Position numbers and translations under genes: made by a program. From the IMG/VR virus record IMGVR_UViG_3300037452_000193, positions 1 to 57,163 of that record: a stretch of DNA of 57,163 nucleotides; one strand, given 5' to 3'. The notes beneath the pieces are model-generated. The model was not told where the DNA came from, made no database searches, and saw nothing but the letters and a program-made list of their open reading frames with translations. This document shows positions 46,129 to 55,358 of this stretch, piece after piece. Source of the DNA: a virus. Each line of letters opens with the position of its first letter. Within the stretch, counting starts at the first letter, position 1.

Positions 46129-46580
46129 TGGGCGTCTACACGGCTGGGACAATTGCCGGTCTGGACGTCCTGGCCAAGAGGGTCGATAACGCGACGCGCC
46201 AGTCAGTGGCGGACGTCCTCGAACGGTTCCAGGGCGCAGGTCGCCTGCTCGCCCCGAAAGGAACGATCGGGAACACGACCAACGCTCCTGGGGACCTGGC
46301 TCGGTCCATCCTCGTGGAAGGGCCGTTTGGCGCGGACGGGGCCTTCGAGGGCCAGGTCGGGCCGACCGTCATCTACGGCCGACAGCGCGAGCTCGGCGGC
46401 CCGATCTTCGTGAAGCGGGCAAAGCAACTGCGCTTCGTGAAGTTCGGCACCGTCTACTACCGACATGCGGTCTTCCAGAAGCCCGAGCCGTACTTGAAGT
46501 CGGCCTACGATCTCGAGCAGCCGGTCATCCCAGGCATCGTCTACCGCGACCTTGAAGCCGCGTTGGCGGGGGCTCAGTAG
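46128..46580 (+). CDS. HK97 gp10-like tail/neck component (150 aa)
   Basis: GTG 46128 overlaps the frameshift frame's stop. RQSVADVLERFQGAGRLLAPKGTIGNTTNAPGDLARSI...YGRQRELGGPIFVKRAKQLRFVKFGTVYYRHAVFQKPEPYLKSAYD follows the HK97-gp10 pattern (helix, 'APK.TG' loop, Y..ELG, GT, PEPYL..A). Such proteins usually lie before the tail tube gene; here it sits between chaperones and tape measure. Confidence 0.65.
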   Translation: MGVYTAGTIAGLDVLAKRVDNATRQSVADVLERFQGAGRLLAPKGTIGNTTNAPGDLARSILVEGPFGADGAFEGQVGPTVIYGRQRELGGPIFVKRAKQLRFVKFGTVYYRHAVFQKPEPYLKSAYDLEQPVIPGIVYRDLEAALAGAQ

Positions 46581-49500
46581 TGGCGGGCTATCTCCCTCCG
46601 GTCGTCATCACCGTCGTCGGGGAGGACGCCGACTTCCTGGCCATGATCGCCAGGGACAAGGCGATCCTTGCTGACTGGGCCGGCCAGCTCACGAACACGC
46701 AACTCGGGGCTGACGACGCGCAGGTCATCAGCGGAGTTGCCGCGGCCAAAGCCATCGTCGAGCAGTTCGGGACCGACTCAGCGGACGCGAAGCTCGGCGT
46801 GGACGACGGCGCCGTTGAGGCTGCCTTCTACAAGCTCGAAGCCGAGCTTGCCGCGATCGCCCGCCAGATCACCAATGCCCCCATCGGCGCAGACCTCACC
46901 ACTCAGTTCTTCGAGCAACTGGCCGAGATCAAGGAGTACATCCGCTCCAGCGGAGGGGACGCCCAGGTCGGGTTCGAGCTCGCGCCTGGTGCGTTGGCCG
47001 AACTGCGGGCGATGGTCAACGCGGCCACAGCCGACTCCATCGTCGACATGCACGTCGGGATCGACGAGGCCAGCGTCGCCCACACGATCCAGCAGGCGAT
47101 CCTTCTCAAGGCGGAGGTCGCCGCCATCCTCGGCCAGACCGACATGGTCATTGACGTCTCCGAGAAGGGACTGGCGGGAGTCGTTGCGGAGACCGCTGCA
47201 GCGAAGGCCGCCTCCGGGGGCCTCCTCGGAGGTGCAGGAGCCGCCACGGGCGGAGGGCTGCTCGGCAATCTGCTGTGGGGCGGCGGGACGGGCTTCATGG
47301 CCGCCCTCCTGTCCCCCCTCACAGGCCTCCAGAAGCTCTTCTCAGCCTCCTTCGGGAGCCTGGGGTCACTCGCTGGGTTCGGCCCCGAGCACGCCATCCT
47401 GACGGGTGTGGGCCTCGCTGGATCGCTCGGTGGCGCGGGACTCGGCGCCGGCCTCCTCGGGCTTGGCTCCCTCGGGGTGGCCGGTGTCGGGATGGGCACG
47501 GACATGGCCGGCCTCGGTCAAGCCGCGGGTGACATCAAGAACGTCACCTCGGCTCAGACCGCTCTCAACAACGCCATCCTCGGCTACGGCCCGGCCAGCA
47601 TCGAAGCGGCGGACGCTCAGGCCCAACTGACCATCGCGACGCAGACGTTCAGCCCGGTCGCTCGTGCTGCCGTCGTCCAAGTGTCGAACATGGCGCAGCA
47701 GTTCAAGTCTCAGTTCGATCAGGTGACGGGTGCCGCCGAGAAGACTGGCGCGCAGATCATCGGGCAATTCATTCAGCTCGGAGAGAAGTTCCTGCCCACC
47801 ATCGGCAAGTACGCCGCCGAGAACATGGACATCATCCAGAAGGGGCTGCAGCCGCTGATCCAATGGATCGGTGGACCTGGTCTCGCCATCTTCACCGAGC
47901 TCGAGGCGAAGTTTCAGAAGGATCTTCCGAGCGCCCTGCAGGCACTCACCAACGGCTTCGAGTTGCTGATCCGCACCATTGGTCTCGTCGCTCCGAAGAC
48001 CGGTGGACTCATCTCCTCCATCGACAAGTTCGTCACCAAGTACAACGGCGTCGACTGGGACAGGTGGGTCAAGGGCGTCGACAAGCTCATCGCCATCTTC
48101 CGGGTGTGGGATTCCTTCGCCAAGATCCTCGCCAAGGACGTCTTCGACATCTTCGGCAAGAGCGCCGGCCTCGGTGTCGGGATCATCGAGCTGCTCACTG
48201 GGAAGCTGCAGGGCCTTCACGCCGGGTTGCAGGGTCTTGGCGGTCAGCAACTCTCCACCCTGTTCACGGTCCACAAAGCTGAGATCCTCGCCCTCATCAC
48301 GGCGATTCTGAATGTGGGCAAGGCGTTCACGAGCATGTATTTGATCGCCGCGCCGGTCCTCGTGCAGGTGGCGACCCTGGTACTACGCGTCCTTGACGCG
48401 GTTCTCGAGTTCGTCAACCACTTCCCCGGCGGGTCGACCTTCCTGGGGTTCTTTCTGCTGGCTGGGAAGCTCGGCATCCTGCGTCCGCTGTTCTTGGGGG
48501 TGAGGGGCGACGCCGGCCTCCTGGAGACCACCCTTGCCAACATCGGGAAGATGGGCGGAAGGGCGTTCGTTTCGCTGCTCGAAAGCCTCGGTGGCGTTGC
48601 CGCGGCGATGCTCGGGGTCGAGACCGAATCAGTCGGACTTCGGATCGCTCTGGGTGCTCTGAGCACCGTCGGGGTCATCCTTCTCGGGGTGGCCATCTAC
48701 GAGATGGTCAAGCATCTCGGCGCGTTCCGCACTGCCCTCATCGTCGGAGCGGTCGCGGTCGGAGTCATCACCGCTTCCTTCCTTGGTCTCGACATCGCCT
48801 CGGGCGGCCTGATCCCGGCGATCGGTGCCCTGGCCGTGGCCATTCTCTACCTCGCGACCCACTGGAAACAGTCGTGGACGGACATCAAGCACGTCTTCGA
48901 CGACGCGGTCACCTTCCTGCGCTCGGGCTTCGGTACCCTCATCCTGCTGCTCCAGGGTCCGATCGGCGTCATGCTGCTGATCGCCCTCCACTGGCAGCAG
49001 TTGTGGAGCGTGATCCGAACCGTCGGCACCGACATCGTCAATTTCTTCGTCGGGCTGAATCGCGACATCACCCACGCCCTCGACGATCTGTCCTCCGCCC
49101 TCTACACCGCGGGCAAGGACGCCATCATGGGCCTGGTCCACGGGATTGAGGACGCCGCCCTCGCCCCGGTTCACGCCATCCAGAATGTCGGCAAGTCCAT
49201 CCTGCACGGGCTGTCGGACGTGGTGGGCTGGCTTTCCCCGTGGTCGACGACGATCCAGGCGGGGTCCGACGCCTCGGCTGGGCTGGCCCAAGGGATCACG
49301 GGCAACAGCGCGACGGCCGTCAACGCGGCGAAGACCGTAGCCAACCAGATCACGACGGCTTTCGGTTCCCTGACCCAGCCTGCTCAGGTGTCAGCGTCGG
49401 TCAAGAGCCTCGAAGGGATCTTCTCCGGGCTGGCCGGAGCGTTCAATGCTTTCGCTTCGGCCGCCAACAACGCTGCGTCCGTCGCGGGCAATCTGAATGC

Positions 49501-50968
49501 GGTCAAGTCGGCCGTCTCCGCCTTTGCTGAGGCCGCTCCAAAGGTCCTTGGTCCGCTGAGTTCCGTGGGGAACGCCTTCGCCAAGTTCACCGCCGGCCCT
49601 CAGATCAAAGCCTTTGCAGGGACGCTGTGGAACGTTGCCGCTGCCTTCAAGGCCTTCGGTGCCGCCGCCCGAGCGGCCAGTGGCGTCTCTGCTGGAGCCA
49701 TCTTCTCTCTGGTCGTGGGACTCGGTGCCCTGGCCAAGGACGCTCCGAAGATCGACGGGGCGATCTCGGGCATTGTGAACGCCTTCAAGGGGCTCGGGTC
49801 CCTGAAAGCCGTGGCCACCGATCTGAGCTCGGTCACCAAGGTCTTCGCCAATGTCGGCATCCTCTTCGTGGACTTCGGCAAGGCCGCCAGCGCCGCCTCG
49901 AGCGTGACCGTCCAGGCTGTCCAGTCCATGCTGGCTGGACTGCAGGGGCTGACCGACGCCGCACCCTGGATCTCGGCGGCCATCGGCAATATCGTCGAGG
50001 CCTTCTCCCAGCTCGACGAGACCAAGAAGATCGGAAACGACCTCGCTCAATTGTCCGGCGTGTTCAACGCTCTGGGCAAGGTCTTCTCCGCCTTCGGGGG
50101 TCTGGCCAAGTCCTCCTCCGACATCAGCGTGCTGGCCATGATCGGTGTCCTCGTGGCCATGCAGCGGATCCAGGGATTCGCCAACGCCTTCGTGCCCGCC
50201 CTCCAGGGGGTCGAGAAGGAGTTCTCCAAGCTCGGAAATCTGAGCGACCTGGAGAACCACCTGAACAGCCTCTCGGGCGACATCATGGCCCTGGGCAAGG
50301 TCTTCCAGTCCCTCTCAGGGGCCGCTCAGGCCGCTGCAGGGGTCACGCCGCAGGCTCTGGGCCAGATCACCACCGCCGTCCAGCAACTGGGCTCCGCCCT
50401 CGGTCAAATGGCGGGGGACATCAACTCGGCCGCCGGCCCAGCCTTGTCCGCTCTGAACTCGATGGTCTCCCAGATGCTGGCCGTGCTCAACGGCTCGGTC
50501 GGACAGTTCTCCTCGGCCGGGCAGTCCATCGGCGCCGCGATCACCCAAGGCATAACTGCGGGCGTCACGGCCAACGCGGGGGCGGCGGCGGCAGCGGCGG
50601 CGGCGGCGGGCGCCAGCACCATCGCTGCCGGTCGGGGATCGGTCCGGGCCCAGTCTCCTTCCCTGGACGGGTGGGATCTCGGGCGTGACATCGTCCTCGG
50701 GACGGCGCTGGGCATCTCTCAGAACGCCGGCCTTCTCCAGCAGGCCTACACGAGGACCATCGCTCCTTTCGCCACGGTCGGAGGGGCTGGAGCGGGTGCG
50801 GCCGGCGGCGGAGCGAACTGGCACGTTGAGGCCAACTTCAACATCTACGCCTCTTCCGCGAACGATGGGGCTGCGATCAAGCAGGCCATCGGAACCCAGG
50901 CTGCCGAGGAGTTCGCCAAGCAGATCGCGGTCTCTGTCCGTGCAGGAGCCGGGACGGTCTATTCGTGA
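46580..50968 (+). CDS. Tape measure protein
   Basis: 1462 residues from GTG 46580, directly after the gp10-like gene. Helical throughout, with Gly-rich stretches (~215-310), hydrophobic segments in the middle (~610-760: GFFLLAGKLGILRPLFLGV, VILLGVAIYEMV, LIVGAVAVGVITASFLG) and about five repeats of ~73 residues from ~941 to ~1290 (recurring F-x3-G-K/A-x-x-x-A(S)S-V...). Its length sets tail length (roughly 1.5 Angstrom per residue in this family, hence on the order of 200 nm). It may also help DNA cross the host membrane. Confidence 0.9.
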   Translation: MAGYLPPVVITVVGEDADFLAMIARDKAILADWAGQLTNTQLGADDAQVISGVAAAKAIVEQFGTDSADAKLGVDDGAVEAAFYKLEAELAAIARQITNAPIGADLTTQFFEQLAEIKEYIRSSGGDAQVGFELAPGALAELRAMVNAATADSIVDMHVGIDEASVAHTIQQAILLKAEVAAILGQTDMVIDVSEKGLAGVVAETAAAKAASGGLLGGAGAATGGGLLGNLLWGGGTGFMAALLSPLTGLQKLFSASFGSLGSLAGFGPEHAILTGVGLAGSLGGAGLGAGLLGLGSLGVAGVGMGTDMAGLGQAAGDIKNVTSAQTALNNAILGYGPASIEAADAQAQLTIATQTFSPVARAAVVQVSNMAQQFKSQFDQVTGAAEKTGAQIIGQFIQLGEKFLPTIGKYAAENMDIIQKGLQPLIQWIGGPGLAIFTELEAKFQKDLPSALQALTNGFELLIRTIGLVAPKTGGLISSIDKFVTKYNGVDWDRWVKGVDKLIAIFRVWDSFAKILAKDVFDIFGKSAGLGVGIIELLTGKLQGLHAGLQGLGGQQLSTLFTVHKAEILALITAILNVGKAFTSMYLIAAPVLVQVATLVLRVLDAVLEFVNHFPGGSTFLGFFLLAGKLGILRPLFLGVRGDAGLLETTLANIGKMGGRAFVSLLESLGGVAAAMLGVETESVGLRIALGALSTVGVILLGVAIYEMVKHLGAFRTALIVGAVAVGVITASFLGLDIASGGLIPAIGALAVAILYLATHWKQSWTDIKHVFDDAVTFLRSGFGTLILLLQGPIGVMLLIALHWQQLWSVIRTVGTDIVNFFVGLNRDITHALDDLSSALYTAGKDAIMGLVHGIEDAALAPVHAIQNVGKSILHGLSDVVGWLSPWSTTIQAGSDASAGLAQGITGNSATAVNAAKTVANQITTAFGSLTQPAQVSASVKSLEGIFSGLAGAFNAFASAANNAASVAGNLNAVKSAVSAFAEAAPKVLGPLSSVGNAFAKFTAGPQIKAFAGTLWNVAAAFKAFGAAARAASGVSAGAIFSLVVGLGALAKDAPKIDGAISGIVNAFKGLGSLKAVATDLSSVTKVFANVGILFVDFGKAASAASSVTVQAVQSMLAGLQGLTDAAPWISAAIGNIVEAFSQLDETKKIGNDLAQLSGVFNALGKVFSAFGGLAKSSSDISVLAMIGVLVAMQRIQGFANAFVPALQGVEKEFSKLGNLSDLENHLNSLSGDIMALGKVFQSLSGAAQAAAGVTPQALGQITTAVQQLGSALGQMAGDINSAAGPALSALNSMVSQMLAVLNGSVGQFSSAGQSIGAAITQGITAGVTANAGAAAAAAAAAGASTIAAGRGSVRAQSPSLDGWDLGRDIVLGTALGISQNAGLLQQAYTRTIAPFATVGGAGAGAAGGGANWHVEANFNIYASSANDGAAIKQAIGTQAAEEFAKQIAVSVRAGAGTVYS

Positions 50969-51321
50969 GCTACCTCCGCACCTGTCCGATCTGCGGAGCG
51001 GAGCTGGCTCCCAACATGGACGGACCCTGGACTCCTCCATGGAGGTGCGACGCCTGTTTCATGTCGTGGTGGGTGGCCGAGCTCACCCCCGAGGCGCGCG
51101 CTTCCTTCGATCGAGAGCGCCGGGACCACGGATATGCAGGGTCCCCCTCTCAGAAAGCGGTACGCGAGGGAGTGCGCATCGAAGCCGAGGAGGCGGCCGT
51201 ACGTGGCACCTGCATCCGACGGGAGCAGATCGGCCTCGTGCCCAAAGAGACCTTGTCCGCCCTGCTCGCCCGTCACCGGGTCGCCCCCGACTTCGCCGCG
51301 CAGATGACCGCACAGAGGTGA
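50965..51321 (+). CDS. Zinc-ribbon protein in the tail module (118 aa)
   Basis: GTG overlaps the tape measure stop. RTCPICGAELAPNMDGPWTPPWRCDACFMSWW is a clear C-x2-C...C-x2-C zinc ribbon, followed by a helical region. Zinc ribbons directly after the tape measure are unusual in a tail operon; it may be an assembly factor rather than a virion part. Confidence 0.7.
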   Translation: MSYLRTCPICGAELAPNMDGPWTPPWRCDACFMSWWVAELTPEARASFDRERRDHGYAGSPSQKAVREGVRIEAEEAAVRGTCIRREQIGLVPKETLSALLARHRVAPDFAAQMTAQR

Positions 51322-51324
51322 GCC

Positions 51325-52245
51325 ATGGGCGTCATCGTCGTACCGGGCGTCGTCGCCCCACTTCCGTATGCGCCCACGCTCCTCTCTCCGCCCAACGGAG
51401 CCTTTGAGGATCTCTCCCAAGAGCCTGTCTTCACCTGGCAATACAACCCGGCTCAGACAGGCCTGACCCAGACCGCCTACCAGTTCGCCATCCTGGTCAA
51501 CGGCGGCTCGACACCGCTCTACTGGAACTACGGCGCCCACACCTTCCAGACGACCCCCTATTGGATCTCAGGGGCTTTCCAGTCCCTCATCTTCCCCATG
51601 GGGGCCTTCACCGACGGCAACGTCTACCAGTGGACCGTGGCCACGCAGGATGCCAACGGACGCGGGCCGGCCGCCAACCTCTGGACGATCAACGCTCAAG
51701 CTCCCCCGGTCGTCACCGTCCTCACCCCTTCGGGGACAATCACCACCTCGACCCCGATCGTGTCCTGGGGGATGTCCTTCCCCACCGGTGTCACTCAGAC
51801 GGGCTTCCGAGTCATCATCTACAACGAGACGCAGTACACGGCTGCGGGCTTCACGCCCGGCTCGGGCCCGGCGGTCTACGACACCGGCCTGGTCGGCTCG
51901 ACGTACACGACCTCGGTCGATCTCTCGACCATCCCCGTCAACCTGCAGAACACGGTCTCCTATCGGGCCTACGTCCAGGTCACCGAGTCGGGGGGACAAG
52001 CGTCCGCGTGGGCCTATTCATCCTTCACGGTCACCTACTTCGCTCCGAACGTCCCCGTCATCACCGCGGCCCAGGGGACTGATCCTGGCACGGGGATGCC
52101 GGTGATCGACCTCTTGGTGGTCGGGCAGGACAACCTCCTGTCCGCTCAGGACGCCAACCCGACATTGGGCCTCGGCTCCTGGCGCCCCCTCGCCAACTGC
52201 ACGGTCGCCTCCACTGGCTCCGGTCTCCAGATGACGAGGAGCTGA
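51325..52245 (+). CDS. Minor tail protein with fibronectin-III/Ig-like domains (306 aa)
   Basis: ATG after AGGTGAGCC. Repeating beta-sandwich motifs: APTLLSPPNGAFEDLSQEPVFTWQYNPAQTGLTQTAYQFAILVNGG, VYQWTVATQDANGRGPAANLWTI, PPVVTVLTPSGTITTSTPIVSW, VSYRAYVQVTESGGQASAW. Two to three FN3-like domains, as in distal tail or tip proteins that contact the cell surface. Confidence 0.75.
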   Translation: MGVIVVPGVVAPLPYAPTLLSPPNGAFEDLSQEPVFTWQYNPAQTGLTQTAYQFAILVNGGSTPLYWNYGAHTFQTTPYWISGAFQSLIFPMGAFTDGNVYQWTVATQDANGRGPAANLWTINAQAPPVVTVLTPSGTITTSTPIVSWGMSFPTGVTQTGFRVIIYNETQYTAAGFTPGSGPAVYDTGLVGSTYTTSVDLSTIPVNLQNTVSYRAYVQVTESGGQASAWAYSSFTVTYFAPNVPVITAAQGTDPGTGMPVIDLLVVGQDNLLSAQDANPTLGLGSWRPLANCTVASTGSGLQMTRS

Positions 52246-52246
52246 G

Positions 52247-53428
52247 GTGCCCGGAGCCTACGGAACCGGCGCCTACGGGACTGAACCCTATGGCTCCGAG
52301 ACTCCCAGCGGGCACGCCACCGCCTCGGCCTCGCTCTCGGCGTCCTTCTCCGGGTCGGGCAGCGCGGTCGTCAACTACATCGCGTCCGCCTCGCTCTCCG
52401 CGTCTTTCTCAGGGACGGCGGTCTCTTCCGGTGCGGGGATGGAGGCGCAGACCGCGCCGGGCACGGGCGGGTACGCGGTGGCGGCATCGACCGAGTACAC
52501 GGCGATCGCCTCCTTCCAAGCCGCGACCACGGGTCGGATGTGCCAAGTGGGGATCATCTGGTACGACGCGACGGGAACCCAGGTCGGAAGCATTGTCGGA
52601 ACGGGAGTTACCGACAACACGAGCACTCCGACCCAGGCCGTCTGCACGGCGACCTCCCCCCTCACTGCAGCCTTCGCCTCTGTGTTCACGGTGGTCGTGA
52701 CCTCTTCGTCGGGGGAGGTCCACGACGTCACCGACATCGACCTGGCCCCGGGGATGAACACGACCTGGTCCCAGGGGGGATTGGCAGGGCTCACCGAGGT
52801 GATCCTCCTGCGCTCGGATGGCCTGTACGTGCGCACGGCGTCGATCGCCAACCCCTACCGTTTGCCCCTCACAACTCAGACCCAGATCATCGAGGACCTC
52901 GAGGCGGTCCCGACCGTCGCCTACACCTACCAGGCGCAAATCGCGGTGAACGTCGGGGGCGACCTGATGCTCTCCGCGGCGGCAACGTCGAACAGTGTCA
53001 CGCTGGTCACGACCGGGTGGTGGGAGGTTGACCCCAACAACCCGTCCTCGGCCGTGTCGGCGCAGGCGATCAACTGGGAGCCGCAGGTCACCGAGCAATC
53101 AACCGCTCACCTCGTCATGGGCCAGCAGACCCCGAACGTGGTGGCCAACGTCATGGGTGGGCTGGACGGGCAGGCCACTTTCGAGACCTTCGACCCGGAC
53201 ACCTACGCCGACTTCCAGGCGCTCCTGACCAGCCAGTCGACCATCTGGGTCTCCTCTCCCTTCGGCCCGACCGACTCGGCCTACGTGCGCTTCGGACCCC
53301 AGACTGGAGGGTTGTCCTCGGGGTCGGGCAACAAGGTCAATGACTCTTCGCTGCTCCCCGGTACTTCCGAGAACATGCACCGCACCACGGCTGTGACGTG
53401 GGTGGCGCAGGCGAGGCCTCCGGTATGA
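52247..53428 (+). CDS. Minor tail protein (393 aa)
   Basis: GTG one base after the preceding stop. The N-terminus has short repeats (GTGAYGTEPYG; ASASLSASFSG occurring twice ~18 residues apart), then two large beta domains (QTAPGTGGYAVAASTEYTAIASFQAATTGRMCQVGIIWYDATGTQV, and NWEPQVTEQSTAHLVMGQQTPNVVANVMGGLDGQATFETFD). Overlaps the next gene by four bases. Tail-tip component by position. Confidence 0.7.
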   Translation: MPGAYGTGAYGTEPYGSETPSGHATASASLSASFSGSGSAVVNYIASASLSASFSGTAVSSGAGMEAQTAPGTGGYAVAASTEYTAIASFQAATTGRMCQVGIIWYDATGTQVGSIVGTGVTDNTSTPTQAVCTATSPLTAAFASVFTVVVTSSSGEVHDVTDIDLAPGMNTTWSQGGLAGLTEVILLRSDGLYVRTASIANPYRLPLTTQTQIIEDLEAVPTVAYTYQAQIAVNVGGDLMLSAAATSNSVTLVTTGWWEVDPNNPSSAVSAQAINWEPQVTEQSTAHLVMGQQTPNVVANVMGGLDGQATFETFDPDTYADFQALLTSQSTIWVSSPFGPTDSAYVRFGPQTGGLSSGSGNKVNDSSLLPGTSENMHRTTAVTWVAQARPPV

Positions 53429-54789
53429 CGTTCTCCCCCACCGACGACTTCATTGATGCCCAACGGTACGGGGCGCTCCTCGTCCAGGCCCGTTTCACCA
53501 TCTTCCAGGGCGGAGTGGCGATCGGGAACGCCTACGAGTCGGTGTCGACGGGCACCTTCACCATCGACCGGAACTCCGAGTTCCGGCGCACAGGACAGCT
53601 CACGGTCGAGGTCACCCCGACCATCCCGCCTCCGCTTCTCCTGCCTGTCAACCCTTCCTCGGTGCTCGCCCCTTTCGGGACGGAGATCTACATCGAGACG
53701 GGCATCGCTTCTGCCGGCAACACCGTGGCGGTCGGGGCAGCGGAGGTGGCTCCGACCCAGTGGGTTCCTGCTGGTCTGTTCACGATCGCCACCACCACGG
53801 TCGACGACACAACACTCGACCTCACGATCTCCCTGGAGCTGTACGACAGAGCGTGGGTGATCGCCCAGCGGACGTTGAAGAGCCCGTACCTCTTTCCTTC
53901 GACAGCCTCGGGCAACTTCGTGGCCGAGATCAAGAAGCTGCTCGACCAGGCGTGGGGACAGCAGATCGGTGTCCAGCCCCTCGCCTACAACATCGTCCCG
54001 ACCTCAGCGGTGGTCCCTGTCGCTTCCTACGATCAAGGGTCCGATCCCTGGCAAGCCTGCCTCGACATGGCATCGGCCATCGGATACGAGCTCTACTTCG
54101 ATCCAATGGGCGTCGTGACCGGTCACCCGATCCCGAACCCGGGCACCACTCCGGTTACGTGGAACTTCTCCGACGACGCGACGGCGATCCAGGGACTCCC
54201 CGGGACAGGGTCGACGGCCCTCTTCGGGGATCCTTACTCGACCCCAGTCGAAGTCTCGGTGAGCATGACCCGCGACGGCATCTTTAATGACATCGTCATC
54301 CAAGGGACCGGAGATGAGAACGCCGCCACCTACGCCTTCGGTATCGAGACCTCAGGGCCTCCGATCCTGGCTGAGGCAGCGGACACCAACCCTCTATCCC
54401 CGACCTTCATCGGCGGGGCACTCGGGGACGTCCCGCAGTTCAACGCCTCATCCCTCATCACCGCCGAAGGGGCGACGGGGACGGCCCAGTCCGATCTCTA
54501 CGCCGCGTTGTCGGCAGCATGGCAGGTCACCCTCAACATCGCCCCGAACCCGATCTTCGACGTGGACAACGTCATCACGGTCACCCGTCCCCGCGTCGGC
54601 CTCTACAACGCCATGGTGGTGCTTGACACGATCACCCAGACGATCAACTATGCCGACACGATGCAACTGACGGGACGGGTGCTGTCCAATCAACCGGCTC
54701 CTCCCGCCCCCACCCCCGGAGAGTCCTTCAATCAGTGGGATGACGGCGGGGACATCTGGGACAACCCCAGCGACACCTGGGACGCCTGA
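53425..54789 (+). CDS. Minor tail / baseplate hub-like protein (454 aa)
   Basis: ATG overlaps the upstream stop (ATGA). RYGALLVQARFTIFQGGVAIGNAYESVSTGTFTIDRNSEFRRTGQLTVEV..., then YDRAWVIAQRTLKSPYLF, FVAEIKKLLDQAWGQQIGVQPLAYN, DPWQACLDMASAIGYELYFDPMGVVTG: the layout of DUF5047-like/baseplate hub proteins in actinophages. Acidic, Trp-containing C-terminus (QWDDGGDIWDNPSDTWDA). Confidence 0.75.
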   Translation: MTFSPTDDFIDAQRYGALLVQARFTIFQGGVAIGNAYESVSTGTFTIDRNSEFRRTGQLTVEVTPTIPPPLLLPVNPSSVLAPFGTEIYIETGIASAGNTVAVGAAEVAPTQWVPAGLFTIATTTVDDTTLDLTISLELYDRAWVIAQRTLKSPYLFPSTASGNFVAEIKKLLDQAWGQQIGVQPLAYNIVPTSAVVPVASYDQGSDPWQACLDMASAIGYELYFDPMGVVTGHPIPNPGTTPVTWNFSDDATAIQGLPGTGSTALFGDPYSTPVEVSVSMTRDGIFNDIVIQGTGDENAATYAFGIETSGPPILAEAADTNPLSPTFIGGALGDVPQFNASSLITAEGATGTAQSDLYAALSAAWQVTLNIAPNPIFDVDNVITVTRPRVGLYNAMVVLDTITQTINYADTMQLTGRVLSNQPAPPAPTPGESFNQWDDGGDIWDNPSDTWDA

Positions 54790-55358
54790 TGGCCAGCTAC
54801 CCGAACGCGATCTTCACCCCGGTCATCGCAACCGCTCAGTCCCTGCGAACCTCTCCGACGGGGCCGGCCGAGCTCTACAACGCCGTGGCTGCCGAGGTCG
54901 TGGCGATCGAGCAGACCTTCGGCACGGACCCAGACTTCATCCCCGTCGACGACGCCGCCGTGTCCGGGGGTCCATTCGGCAGCAGCACTCAGACCCACAT
55001 CCTCACCTTCGATGAGTTCGGAGTGTGCATCGACGACACTCTGATCGACATCGCCAGCCAACCCCTGGTGCCGATCGCCATCACCAACGCCAATTTCACC
55101 CTCGACACCTTTACCTTCCAGCGCGTCGATCTCAGCAGCGGGAACGTCCTTGGCACCCTTGTCGCCCAGCCCCCGGACCTCACGGCCGTAGGCTTTCGGG
55201 TCTACAAGACGGGCCATACCCTCACCATCGCTGCCGGTGCTGGCGACACTCTCTTTTTCTCCGGGTACACGGGCCCGCTCACCTACTCCTCGATGCTCAG
55301 TGGAGGGGTGCTGCAGTACAACGAATCGGCGGGGATCTGGGACCTGATGGCCTCGTGA
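54789..55358 (+). CDS. Tail fibre-base or baseplate protein (189 aa)
   Basis: ATG overlaps the upstream TGA (TGATG). MASYPNAIFTPVIATAQSLRTSPTGPAELYNAVAAEVVAIEQTFGTDP is the recurrent phage 'YPnai...a...lq..hhn.l..Eviaie..lG..p' N-terminal adaptor of fibre-attachment proteins; a beta domain follows. Overlaps the next gene by four bases. Confidence 0.7.
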   Translation: MASYPNAIFTPVIATAQSLRTSPTGPAELYNAVAAEVVAIEQTFGTDPDFIPVDDAAVSGGPFGSSTQTHILTFDEFGVCIDDTLIDIASQPLVPIAITNANFTLDTFTFQRVDLSSGNVLGTLVAQPPDLTAVGFRVYKTGHTLTIAAGAGDTLFFSGYTGPLTYSSMLSGGVLQYNESAGIWDLMAS

